Source: Drechmeria coniospora (Eukaryota; Ascomycota; Sordariomycetes; Hypocreales; Ophiocordycipitaceae). Taken from it: 64,000 nucleotides of DNA. Below are positions 23,318-33,999 of this stretch, one piece after another; the stretch's first letter is position 1; each line of letters opens with the position of its first letter. A program made the translations under genes and the position numbers. The notes under the pieces are model-generated. The model worked only from the letters and a program-made list of their open reading frames with translations. It did no database searches and was not told the DNA's origin. The stretch is from NCBI RefSeq assembly GCF_001625195.1, contig NC_054390.1, positions 1,488,001 to 1,552,000 on the forward strand, written 5' to 3'.

Positions 23318-25105
23318 ATGGAACTCGACGCGTTTCAAGCCCGGCTGGGTGAAATTCTTCAGCAAACATGGATCAATTTCCAAAAGGTCCCTGGGTCGGC
23401 TGTGCTCGTGCGATACATCCAGTCCAGTTACCAGAATGATCCTGTCCGGTCGGCAATTGAACTCGTTCTTGTCCTCTTCTTCATCCGCTACCTTCTCTCG
23501 CCCTCTTACTCAACTCATAAGCAGAACTTCGTATCGTTGAGGGAAGACGTACGTGAATCCCGTGTCCCAGAGACGTGGAAACTTGACCAAGGTTGATCCT
23601 CATGCTGCCAATAGGAGATTGATGAGTTGATTGACGACTGGGTTCCTGAACCACTTGTTGCGGAACAGACCGCCCTCGAGGAAGCAGAAGCCGAAAGGCT
23701 TCCTATCATTTCTGGGTAAGACAGACAGAATGCCCTTGTCGCGCCTGCCATCGTTGACCAAGTTCACCCTTTCTCTCCTGCTAACACGAGATGGCAGTCC
23801 GACGGGACCGAAAGTAAAACTCTCCAACGGCCGTACCGTCACGAACCTCGCGTCATACAACTTCTACAATTTCAACTCCAACGAACAGATTAGGGAAAAG
23901 GCTATACAAACCCTGCGCACCTACGGTGTTGGTCCCTGTGGTCCGCCGCAGTTCTATGGTACGCAGGATGTGCACGTCAAGGCCGAGGCAGACATTGCCA
24001 GCTATCTGGGCACGGAGGGCTGTATCATCTACGCCCAGTCGTTCTCAACCGTTTCCAGCGTGATCCCCGCCTTTTGCAAACGTGGCGATGTCATCATTGC
24101 GGACAAGGCTGTCAATTATTCGATCCGGAAAGGGCTGCAGGCTTCGAGAAGTAATATCAAGTGGTACGATCACGGCAGTATGGCCGATTTGGAGAGGGTT
24201 ATGCAGTCGGTTGTTAAGGAGCAAGCCAAGGCTGGAAGACTGACCCGAAGGTTCATCGTCACCGAAGGCTTGTTTGAGACGTCGGGCGACTCGACTCATC
24301 TTCCCACGCTCGTTGAGCTGAAGGAGCGGTACAAGTTTCGCATCATCCTCGACGAGACGTCGTCGTTTGGCGTTCTCGGCCGGACAGGCCGCGGTCTTAC
24401 CGAAGCGCAGAACGTGGACCCTCAGCAGGTTGACATGATCGTTGGTTCCTTGGCCGGCCCATTATGCGCTGGCGGTGGCTTCTGTGCCGGCAACAAGGAT
24501 GTAGTTGAGCACCAGCGCATCACCTCATCAGCTTACACCTACTCAGCTGCTCTTCCAGCAATGCTGGCCATGACGGCGAGCGAAACCGTTCATTTACTGC
24601 AGTCGAACCCGGACATCTTGACTCAGTGCCGAGACAACATCAAGGCGATGAAGGCTCAGCTAGATCCCCGAAGCGACTGGGTCATGTGCACCAGTGATTC
24701 TGAGAATCCCGTGATGCTGCTGGTCCTGAAACCAGACGTTATCAAATCGAGGATGCTGAGTGTGGACGACCAGGAACGTTTGCTCATGGAGTGTGTCGAC
24801 GAGGTGAGTCAATACAAACCCTTCTGCCTCCCTGAACCTTTCCCATCAATGCCTACAGGCATTTTGTTCTTTGTGCTGACCGTGATTACCAGTCTCTGGC
24901 AAATGGAGTCATGATCACCCGACTCAAGACCAGGCCATATGCCCACGCCATCGCAGCCAAGGATGGTGGCTGGCACGCACAGCCAGCCCTCAAGGTCTGT
25001 ATCGCGTCGGCCCTTTCTAGGAAGGATATCGAAAAGGCGGGGGTGTCGATTCGCCACGCCATCACGAAGGTCATGACCCGCAAGGCTAGCATCAAGCCTG
25101 CGTGA
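23318..25105 (+). CDS. LCB1: Serine palmitoyltransferase subunit 1 (LCB1)
   Basis: Exons 23318-23548, 23615-23715, 23798-24803 and 24893-25105 give 516 residues (family 500-560), all introns GT-AG. I chose ATG 23318 (MELDAFQARL) because the frame upstream has only non-ATG codons. A transmembrane helix (SAIELVLVLFFIRYLLS) near residue 50 anchors it in the ER. The PLP-transferase fold follows, with NLASYNFYNF, YGVGPCGPPQFYG (the Cys matching human SPTLC1 C133), ILDETSSFGVLGRTGRG and VGSLAGPLCAGGGFC. As expected for LCB1, no PLP-binding Lys sits at the position where LCB2 has it, so the subunit is catalytic only as a heterodimer with LCB2. Together they condense serine with palmitoyl-CoA, the first step of sphingolipid synthesis. 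No LCB2 gene is in the window. Confidence 0.96.
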
Positions 25106-26264
25106 AGTGACACTGTAGCACAACAAGGACAAAGGGTTTTTGCGACGACACAGTATCACGATATGGCAAACTATTTGGATTATCGGTACTGGGGGCTCGG
25201 CTCTCAGCGGAGGGGTCTTGATGGAGGGAGGAACGTCGGGGACTCGGGCGGGCCTTGGATGGGACAGCGGAACACGACACAAGCGCCCCCGCCCTGTGTC
25301 GGCCAGGCTGAGCTGTCCTTGAGCAGCTTTTGCGCCCTTTTGCGCATTTGGATCTTTACCTGCTACTTGACAGGCTGGTAGCACTCGCTGTACAGTGAGG
25401 GCAAGTCGGGACAATCCACGCCACGAGTTCGAGTGAGTGAGGACAAGGCGAGGAAAAGTTAGTGCCCACATATATTACGGATCTCCGGATACCCTCCTCT
25501 CCATGGTGTCCATGACGCATGTTGAGAAAACGGCGGTGAGACTGCTGACTGACTGGCTGGATTGGATCCTGGCATGGCAAGTTCTAATTGTTGTACACGT
25601 TGGCCAAGATCAGTCAATTTGCTCCATTCCGCAGGACACATATTGGACGACCAGGCCGGTTACATACATTCCAGTTCTGGGCTGGGTTGATGACCTCTGC
25701 CCCGTTCAAGAATGTAGGCACTTGTCACACACCCAGACGACAAGTTGCTAACCCGAGAACCAACCAGTTGTAGCGAGAGTCACTGGGGACTTTGGCTACA
25801 TATAATCTGTATCATGGCTGGCCGCATGCTCCGTACACCAACACGTGAAAGCTGACCGACGTCCAGCCGACTCGGGATCCCTTGGCCACAGTAGAATATA
25901 CTCCCTTCGTGCGGAGTGTCAGGCCCTCTAATTTTGCAGCTGAGTTGGTTAAAACTGGCACCATAATCCTCATTGTTCCATCGGCCCTCGGCATTCGAGC
26001 GCTCTCGCCCAGTCATCGATCGACTCAGCCACCTGCAGCAATAGAGTCAGTCAGTGTGTATCGGCCATCATCAGACCTACCTACATGACATGACAGCGCT
26101 TGTGCAGTGCTATCTATCCGATCCTGCCAGTGACCTTTTATTCATCATTGCGTATCTCCGCACCCGCCCTCAGATACATCATACAGCAGACAGGCAGATA
26201 GACAGTCTGCCTGGACCAATGTGAAGTAAAGACCTCTGCAGATCGGTTTTGCATCCTCCCGTCA
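25106..26264. other. Intergenic region between LCB1 and the GH17 gene
   Basis: No supported gene. Open frames of 60-220 codons are present on both strands but overlap and carry no motif; the 220-codon minus frame (24809-25471) runs antisense through LCB1 exon 4. The last 200 bp contain C/T-rich promoter-like sequence. Confidence 0.6.
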
Positions 26265-27675
26265 ATGGCAGGTGGGCGCCTCTTGCTTCCAGCCATTGTG
26301 ATGGCCCTGAGTTGGCTGGCTGCCGGGCACCCCGCCGGTAGGCAGTTCCACCTTAAGCTGACGGGGACGAGAGGCTGTCGGGTTGCCCATCCATCCACTA
26401 TACTGATCAAGTATCTGGTGAATCTTGACAGGTAAACAACGCCATCGCCAGAGTATAACCAATAACGTCAATATTATAATCTATGGCTCGTCAGTGCCAA
26501 GGCCAACACGAGTCCCTCACGCCTTGACCTGGGTCGATAATGGCGGCGTACCCGATTCCACGACAACCGATGACGTTCTGCTACTGGAACCCAACCTGGC
26601 TATCAACGGCGGGTCTAATAAGCGACGAGAGCGAAAGGCACCATCCGCATTGACACGGACGCGGACACGGACATGCCTACCAGCCATTCCCGCCGCGCGT
26701 GCTTCGTATTCCTCGCCCGCTGGTGGCAAGGTGAGAGCTACTATCGCCCTCTCAACACGTGTCAGTGGCAGCGGCATCGTCAAGCCATCCGACCCAACGC
26801 GCCCCGACCGCCCCAGCCCTGGCAAGTCCACAGGTGGACAGGGGCTGCTTAATATTTCCCAGTCGGAGGCCCCGGTAAAGTTGTTTGGAGTTTCGTACGC
26901 TCCCTATCGTGCGGATCATAGATGCAAGACAGCGAAGGACATCCAGGAAGATTTTCGCCACCTCGCAGGAAAGTACTCCGTCGTGCGCATCTACGGAACC
27001 GACTGCGAACAGGTGGGAAAAGCGTATCCCTTGGCCAAGGCGCACGGTATGAAGCTGTTTCTAGGCATCTGGGCGCCGGCCGCCGTCAGGGAGGAGGCTG
27101 GCAAGATTGTTTCAGGGGTGAAGGGCGACTGGAGCATTGTGCACACAATCAGTGTCGGCAACGAACTAGTCAACAACGGACAGGCCTCGGCAAAGCAGAT
27201 GGTGAGTGCCATCAAGACAGCACGCTCCATCCTCCGCTCCGCCGGATACCGGGGACCAGTCGTAACGGTGGATACGGCTGCGGCCACCCGAGCTCACCCT
27301 GTGCTGTGCGAGGAGTCCGATTACTGCGCCATCAACGCACATGCCTTCTTTGACAGCACCGCCAGTGCTCCCAGGGCCGGCAAATGGCTTCGCGAGACAG
27401 TCAGTAGCGTCAGGTCGGTCCTTTCGACGCCCAAGGAGATTATTGTCACCGAGACCGGCTGGCCCACCAGAGGTGACATCAACGGCGTAGCGATCCCAGG
27501 CATGGATAATCAGAAGGCCGCGCTCGATTCCATAAGGAGGGAATTTGCCGCTACCCCGGGTCGCGTCATTCTATTCTCTGCTTTCAACGACATGTGGAAG
27601 CGGCGGGAGTCGGCCACCTTCAACGCTGAGCAGTTTTGGGGCATCGATGGTGCTGTGGCATTCTCTGACCTCTGA
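26265..27675 (+). CDS. Secreted GH17 family beta-1,3-glucanase / glucanosyltransferase-like protein
   Basis: Exon 1 (26265-26337) encodes a signal peptide beginning MAGGRLLLPAIVMALSWLAA. A 94-bp GT-AG intron leads to exon 2 (26432-27675), for 438 residues in all. The mature N-terminus contains a stretch like the PQA..YVD.NG.P.STTT pattern of fungal Mp65/Scw-type wall proteins (here HALTWVDNGG then DSTTTDD), then a long Ser/Thr/Arg/Pro-rich linker. The GH17 domain starts at FGVSYAPYRAD. The acid/base Glu269 lies in SVGNELVNNG and the nucleophile Glu365 in IIVTETGWPTR. I see no GPI-anchor signal at the C-terminus, so it is probably secreted or wall-bound. Substrate is inferred as cell-wall beta-1,3-glucan. 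It sits between LCB1 and the inverted tRNA-Asn, with no functional link evident. Confidence 0.92.
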
Positions 27676-28726
27676 GCCATTCACACCCGATTCCACGATT
27701 CCGATGGCTGCCTTGACGTACTCGCGACAATGCAAGAAGTAATGGATAATGGTGCACAATTCCAGTACATTAATTCATGAGATGACGAGTTTTTATGAAC
27801 ATGGCAACATAGTACCATCCCATCGCAACTCAATTTTACCAACACGTGCTGCATCGACGGTTTTTGTTCTCAGGCTATTTATTATCCACGACCCAAAAGC
27901 CAGTGCTCCAATAATAATTAATTTATTGCTACAAACTAAAATAAGGATTTTAATCGATTTTGGAAAAAGAATGGAACGACAAGGTCAGCCATCAAAAAGT
28001 ACTCTCCCGGAAAGGCTTGAACTTTCGACCTCCCGATTAACAGTCGGACGCTCTAGCCAACTGAGCTACAGGAGAATGGTTATCCTCAGCTGCCTTGTTA
28101 GTACTTACAAAGGTGTAATGAACTTGTGAATAGCGACAGACTCTTTGCACAAGTATTGAATGATTTCGTCAATGGTGTTGATAATGTAGTTCTTCCACAG
28201 CTCCACCACTCTGCCTGCCACACAGTTCAAGGCTCCTTCTCCCTGCACACCCATCAAACGAAAGGCGTGCATGATACATGTGACGCAAGCTTATCCATAC
28301 GGGTTTCCTTTTGATAAGTTTGGACAGCCAACACTCCGGTGCTAGGACTCGAATATTGTTCCTAGCAACACAGCTACTGTGGACTTCCGAGCCGTTTTTC
28401 GCTCCCAGAAACACGAACAAGACGATACAAGACGATACTTCTAAGCGATCCATAGTTTTTTTATCGGCACACACCATCCGCTGGAATTCACTATCAATTT
28501 CCGTTCTGTGAGTCAATCGCCAACATTGATCGAATGGCGGTACTAATGACCACAATAACAACTCAATCACAAATGTTCGCTGCTCACCTATTCCTTGACT
28601 TGCCCGGTTTGGGAATTATTCTCGTACAGTACATAGTATAGTAAAAAGCAGCCCATCCTCGGCCAAACAACGTCTCCCAATTTCAACACTCTTGTTATTT
28701 GAATCCACCTTAATCGATGCACTCAA
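27676..28726. other. Intergenic region around the inverted tRNA-Asn
   Basis: Apart from tRNA-Asn at 28003-28075 there is no supported gene. Bases 27890-27970 are A/T-rich and lie just downstream of the minus-strand tRNA, suitable for polymerase III termination. Confidence 0.6.
28003..28075 (-). tRNA. tRNA-Asn (anticodon GTT), inverted identical copy
   Basis: It is the exact reverse complement of 22720-22792 over all 73 nt, with the same cloverleaf and GTT anticodon. The two genes face each other across about 5.2 kb that contains LCB1 and the GH17 gene. Sequence outside the tRNA bodies is not shared, so the copies are not part of a larger visible inverted duplication. Confidence 0.97.
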
Positions 28727-31615
28727 TTATTGCGAGGCAGCCTTAGCCATGGTATTAAGTGCGCTTCCATTTTTGAACCATTCAAGCTGAGCCTCGTTGA
28801 AAGTATGCTGCAGGGACACCTCAAACGCTTTGGCGCCCTCGGGGCGAACGATCATGGTCACGGGTTTGCCAACAGCAAGTTGTGTGCAGAGGATATCGAC
28901 CTGGTATCATGTGAGCTCCTATTCATCCACATGGTAACATTTTGGTGGCCGTTGGGTCGGAACGCACCTTGTCATTGGGTTTGATCCTGTCATAATCAGC
29001 GGGTTCGGCAAACGTCAATGGCAGCATGCCCTGCTTCTTCAAGTTGGTCTCGTGAATGCGAGCGAAACTTCTGGTGATGATAGCCAACCCGCCCAAGTGT
29101 CTGGGTTCTAGGGCCGCGTGCTCACGGGAGCTGCCCTCGCCATAGTTCCAGTCGCCGATGACTACCCATTTAATACCCTTTTTCTTGTAGTCGCGAGCAA
29201 CGGCAGGCACCGCACCCCACTCGCCAGTGGTAGAGTTCTTGATCTTATTGGCCTCACCATTAGCCTCGTTAATGGCGCCAATAAGCATATTGTTGGAAAT
29301 GTTGTCGAGGTGGCCGCGGTATTTCAACCATGGACCTGCCATGGAAATGTGGTCCGTTGTCGTTTTGCCTTGGGCCTTAATCAGGATGGGGATATTAGTG
29401 GCATCTTTGGTGTCCCATGGTTGGAATGGTTGGAGAATCTGAAGACGGTCCGAGGTGGGTGAAACTTGAACAGTAACGCTTGCGCGTTCCTTGGGGGGGG
29501 CCTGGTAGGTGTCGTTGCCAGGATCGTACCCTCTGACAGGAAGGCTGTCACCGGTCGGAGGCTTGAGCATGAATTCCTTTCCATCCTTGTCCTTGAGTTT
29601 GTCGGTAAGTGGGTTGAAGTGTAAAGAGCCGGCGACCGTAAGTGCCAGGACCATTTCTGGACTCGATACAAAAGCATGAGTCGCAGGATTGGAATCGTTT
29701 CGGCCTGTAAAGTTGCGGTTATAACTAGAGAGAATAGAATTTGCCTGGCCTTTCTCAACATCACGACGGTCCCACTGACCGATGCAGGGGCCGCATGCGT
29801 TGGCGAGAACAGTGCCACCAAACTCCTCAAATGTCTGAAGCTGACCATCTCGCTCAATGGTGGCGCGAATTTGCTCCGAGCCTGGCGTGACAGTAAATAG
29901 TGCCTTGGCCTTCAGGCCATGGTCAAGAGCATCGCGTGCAATTGAGGCAGCTCGAGAAAGATCCTCGTAGGAGGAATTGGTGCAAGATCCAATTAATCCA
30001 ACACGCAGCTCGGCAGGCCAGCCATTCTCAACAACAGCCTTGCTGAATTTTGAAATTGGTGTGCCTAGATCAGGGGTGAAGGGGCCGTTGATGTGAGGTT
30101 CGAGCTCAGTGAGGTTGATTTCAATAAGCTGATCATACTCGGCACCTTCATCCGCACGAAGTTCTGCAGCGAATGAGCGTGCAAAATCGCCAATATCTTG
30201 ACGCTTCGTAGCCGCCAAATACTCATACATCCGATCGTTGAAGGGGAAGAGAGAAGTCGTGGCCCCGATTTCAGCACTGTTGCAACTTAGCTAACACTCT
30301 GCTTCTGCATCATGCGAGAGGCTCACCCCATGTTACAGACGGTTCCAGCTCCGCTCGTGCTAAGACCGTCCACGCCAGGTCCTAGAGCGCAACGCAGGTG
30401 TTAGTACACGAATCCAAGAGGTATGAACAGAAGCTTGGTCCAGCCAGGCGGCAAGCAAAACTTCTGGCATTAAGTGGTAGGTGGATTGAGTCTGCAAGTA
30501 GTGTGCAGGAGCAAAGAGGAATTCAAAGGCTGCTGCAGAACCAGGAAATGAAGTTGGCTTACCAAAGTACTCCACGATAGCACCAGTCCCCCCTTTGACG
30601 GTCAAAATGTCGGCAACCTTGAGGATGACATCTAGATACAGCATTAGATAAAGCCAAGGGACGGTTTCGAGATTGAGGAATACCTTTGGGCGATGTCCAT
30701 CCACCAAGTTGGCCCGTGAGCTTCACGCCTATGTACTTCGGGGCCTTGAGTTCCCACGGCAAGTTGGCCATGACATCTACTGCATCGGCGCCGCCCACAC
30801 CTATTGCTGCCATACCGAGACCACCAGCATTGGGAGTGTGGGAGTCGGTGCCAATGAGTAGACCGCCGGGGAAAGCGTAGTTTTCAAGAATGATCTGGTG
30901 GATAATACCAGAACCGGGGCGCCAGAATCCAATATTATACTTGGCGCAGGCCGAAGACAAGAAATCATACACTTCCTTGTTGATACTTATAGCCCGTTCG
31001 AGGTCCTTCGCACCACCGGTTTGTGCTTCGATCAAGTGATCGCAGTGGACGGTCACAGGGTTAGCAACCTGATCCATGCCAGCAGACATGAACTGAAGTA
31101 TTGCCATTTGGGCGGTGGCATCTTGGCAGGCGACGCGGTCAGGGCGAAGCTTCAGATAAGATTGACCGCGCTCGATATCCTGCTCATGGGGGTTGTCCAG
31201 ATGAGAGTAAAGGATCTTCTCGCCGTAGGTAAGTGGGCGGTTGAGGCGGCTGCGTACAATCGCCAGGTTCTCTGACATCTTCTTGTAATTGATGAAATTG
31301 TTGTCTTCCCAGTTGTTCTGACGAACCTGTCGTGCCCGTCAGTCTAGGGTGCTGATGGATAACGAGTGTCAAGCTCCACGATAAGGTCAAACAGACACCA
31401 GCCGTGCAAAATAATGACCAAATTGCAACTGATTCGGTGAGAATTCGCCAAGAACTCGAAGAATAAAGCAAAAAAATATCCTTTCGCAGCTACCAACGCC
31501 GATGGCTTACCTTGCGGTCGAGAGGCGAGTTCGAGATCGTCGCAAGACGACGAATACCAGAGGCCGCACCACCGAGGCAGCGCCTCTGGGCAGGAGCCAG
31601 AAGGGACCCAAGCAT
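28727..31615 (-). CDS. ACO1: Aconitate hydratase, mitochondrial
   Basis: Six exons: 31615-31511, 31326-30684, 30631-30563, 30381-30327, 30276-28968 and 28900-28727. Total 784 residues, the usual length; all introns are GT-AG. Exon 1 encodes a mitochondrial presequence rich in Arg and Ala ([16 protein letters not shown]). Exon 2 carries [12 protein letters not shown] and [22 protein letters not shown]. Iron-sulphur ligands are the Cys of [10 protein letters not shown] and both Cys of [11 protein letters not shown]. The C-terminal swivel domain has [21 protein letters not shown] and ends ...[17 protein letters not shown]. The enzyme interconverts citrate and isocitrate in the TCA cycle; in yeast Aco1 also protects mitochondrial DNA. 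It resembles the Aco1 type more than Aco2, but ranking against a second paralogue needs a tree. The gene stands at the border of a 15-kb transposon block and shows no RIP damage. Confidence 0.95.
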
Positions 31616-32332
31616 GATTGCCTATCAGGTGAGGGTGGGAGGGGGGAGGGGTCTGGTTTGATTAGAGAAGCCGACTTTGCCACTCGCAGAAATCTGCCAA
31701 AGTCAAGCACATCAGAAGGAGAGTTGCAGAGGTGAACGGGGAGTGTGAACGTATTTACGGAAGAGGAAGGGAGAAGTGTGCTCGGGTGGAGTACCAACGA
31801 GCGAATGAATGGCTCTCAAAAAAACATGACCAAGGTGGCACATGTCAGCCGTTTCCCGTCCGCCGAAACCCCGGCTCGGAGCCGGTCGGCTGGGCGGGGA
31901 AATTCTGGACCTCTGCCCGCGCCTACTTACTGTACTTAATGTACAGTAGAGCGGGGACTGGGGCTAGTCAGGTCTCAATATCACCTACCCGATACAAGTA
32001 CAGGTAAAGTCAATGAAGATAAATGTACTCCGTATTCAACCCAAATTCGCTGTTATTCATATCAAAACACCAACTAATTAAATAGATGTACATAGTTTTA
32101 TTTTATAAAGGTAGATAATATATAAGGCGTACTGTAAGAGTGGGCCTTATAAGCGAATGTAACGTGCATTTCCTATACGAAATGAGGATAAGGCAGATCG
32201 TTTAATAGTTTTTATGGTCCTAAGCTATACCCAAGTATAATAGTTAAGAGATAGCAACGGCCCTTATAAGCGTAGCCAATTGACAAAGTGTTAGCCTTGT
32301 TAATATGTACCCCTTTGCTACGTATAATAAGG
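31616..32332. other. Aconitase promoter region and border of the transposon block
   Basis: Bases 31616-32030 are normal GC-rich promoter DNA. From about 32040 the sequence turns AT-rich. A segment at 32127-32215 shares GGCCTTATAAGCGAATGT and the surrounding layout with the family C LTRs at 56298 and 57918, so it is probably a diverged LTR relic. Confidence 0.6.
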
Positions 32333-32391
32333 GGCGTTGTTACGGAGTCGCTAGGCGACTGCTCTAGGACTCTCAATAATGTTTATTAAAA

Positions 32392-32582
32392 TGTTACGAT
32401 ACTAACTAGCAGGAAGGCAGTATATGCAAAGACTATAGAATTTTCGAACTAAGGAAGAAGAAAAGAAAAGGAAAACAGTAAGTGCGGGAAGGAAGGGGCT
32501 ATATACATAGGTGGTCCGCGTATTACGTAATAAAGAGTATAGGGTAGGCCAGAAGAAGAGTACGATATATAATATCGTTACA
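32392..32582 (-). repeat. 3' LTR of the family B Gypsy element
   Basis: It is 191 bp and starts TGTTACGATACTAACTAGC and ends ATATCGTTACA on the plus strand. It still contains several CA and TG dinucleotides, so it is only lightly affected by RIP. Confidence 0.93.
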
Positions 32583-32585
32583 ATA

Positions 32586-32597
32586 CCCCCCTCCTTT
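32586..32597 (-). other. Polypurine tract of the family B Gypsy element
   Basis: On the minus strand it reads AAAGGAGGGGGG, three bases before the 3' LTR. This is the expected plus-strand primer site of an LTR retrotransposon, and it fixes the element's orientation. Confidence 0.8.
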
Positions 32598-32869
32598 GGG
32601 TATAGGCGGGTCGGAGAAATAGGGGGTATAGGGTAGGTATAGGGTAGGTTAAACTTAAGGTATAGGGTAGGTAGGTTAATAATTAGAGTATAGGGTAGGT
32701 ATAGGGTAGGTTAAGGGAGGGCATTTGGTAGCCGTAAGTCGATTTTTTTGTTTTGCTATACAAATAAATTTTGCGGAAAATTAAAAGTAGCTAACAAGCT
32801 GTATTTAGTATAGCCGGGCTACTAATGGAGTCGGTAGGTATATAAGGGGGTCGGTTCGATTGACTAGCG

Positions 32870-33420
32870 GCGCCAGAGAGTACTAGGGGCAATAGAGACT
32901 ACTAGGGGTAACAGAAGGTACCGGGGGTAACAGAGGGTACCGGGAGCACCTGAAGGCACTAGAGGGCGCCAAAAGGCCCTAGAGACTACTAGGGGTAATA
33001 GAGGGTACCCGGGGGTACTAGAAGGCACTAAAGGGTATTAAAAGGCACTAGGGGTAACAGAAACCACTAGGGTAATAGAGGGCACCGGGGGTAATAGAGA
33101 CTACTAGGGGTAATAGAAGGTACTAAGGGTAATAGAGGGTACTAGGGGTACCTAAAGGTACTAAAGGGCGTTAGAAGGTACTAGGGGTAATAGGGACTAC
33201 TGGGGTAATAGAGGGTACTAGGGGTAACAGAGACTACTAGGGGTAATAAAAGGTACTAGGGGTAATAGAGGGTACTAGGGGCATCCGAAGGTACTAGAGG
33301 GCGTTAGAAGGTACTAGGGGTAATAGGGACCCCCAGGGTAATAGAGGGTACTAGGGGTAATAGAGACTACTAGGGGTAATAGAGGGTACCTAGGGGTAAT
33401 AGAGGGTACCTAGGGGTAAA
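32870..33420. repeat. Minisatellite with ~19-bp period inside the Gypsy element
   Basis: More than 25 imperfect units close to TAGGGGTAATAGAGGGTAC run in tandem, with unit variants ending GACTAC, AAGGTAC and GGGTACC. It sits between the pol relic and the 3' LTR side. A shorter related tract of GTATAGGGTAG units lies at 32618-32712. Confidence 0.9.
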
Positions 33421-33548
33421 TATACTATATCTTAAGGCGCTTATAATATAGCTTTTTAAATAGGCTTATAGGCTTCGGTCTTACTTATAAGGGGATTACT
33501 TTAGGCGCCGGCCTTTATAAAATCGGACGCTTTAGTATTATAACGTAA

Positions 33549-33719
33549 TGTTACGGAGTCGCTAGGCGACTGCTCTAGGACTCTCAATGATGTTTATTAA
33601 AAGACTTAAAGGAGGGAAAACTACCTAACAACTAGGGCTTCTAGTTGTGTGCGTTCCTCCTAGTAGGTCCCTTGGTTCCCTTCGTTCTCCTGTATCGGGC
33701 TAAGCCCGATACCATAACA
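33549..33719 (-). mobile_element. Solo family A LTR with target duplication
   Basis: It is 171 bp, TGTTACGGAG to CCATAACA, flanked by CGTAA at 33544-33548 and 33720-33724. It carries the hairpins GTCGC-TAG-GCGAC near one end and ATCGGGCTAAGCCCGAT near the other. In LTR sense orientation (minus) it contains an AATAAA signal. It retains many CA and TG sites although it is embedded in heavily RIP-mutated DNA, so it inserted late or escaped. Confidence 0.92.
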
Positions 33720-33999
33720 CGTAATAGGGAAGGTAGGTAGGCGGTAGGGGTTCCTTATTGCCTGCCTATAGGTCCTATAGGTTGTACCGTAGGGTATTAG
33801 GGGGAGACTAAGCGTTATAGATACTGTAATAGTTAAAGTAGCGTAAAGAGCCCTCCTCCTAGGGCGGATTTGTTTGCTCTAGGGAACTAAAACCCTAGCC
33901 GGGGCGGTAGTAGGAGTAAGGGCTTAGGCTATATCTATGCCTAGAGCTAAGTTTCGCTACTATAGAGAAATAGGCTATAACTTAAGTAGTACTAGGTTA

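Noticed and set aside
23631..23797. LCB1 reading that starts inside intron sequence before the conserved core
   Set aside because: It reads exon 2 in the wrong frame and passes through an intron; the spliced model restores the family N-terminus.
24809..25471. Minus-strand open frame of 220 codons
   Set aside because: It is antisense to LCB1 exon 4 and has no protein-like motif.
1..32000. Biosynthetic gene cluster suggested by the LACTB2-like hydrolase
   Set aside because: No polyketide synthase, tailoring enzyme or regulator nearby; neighbours are housekeeping genes.
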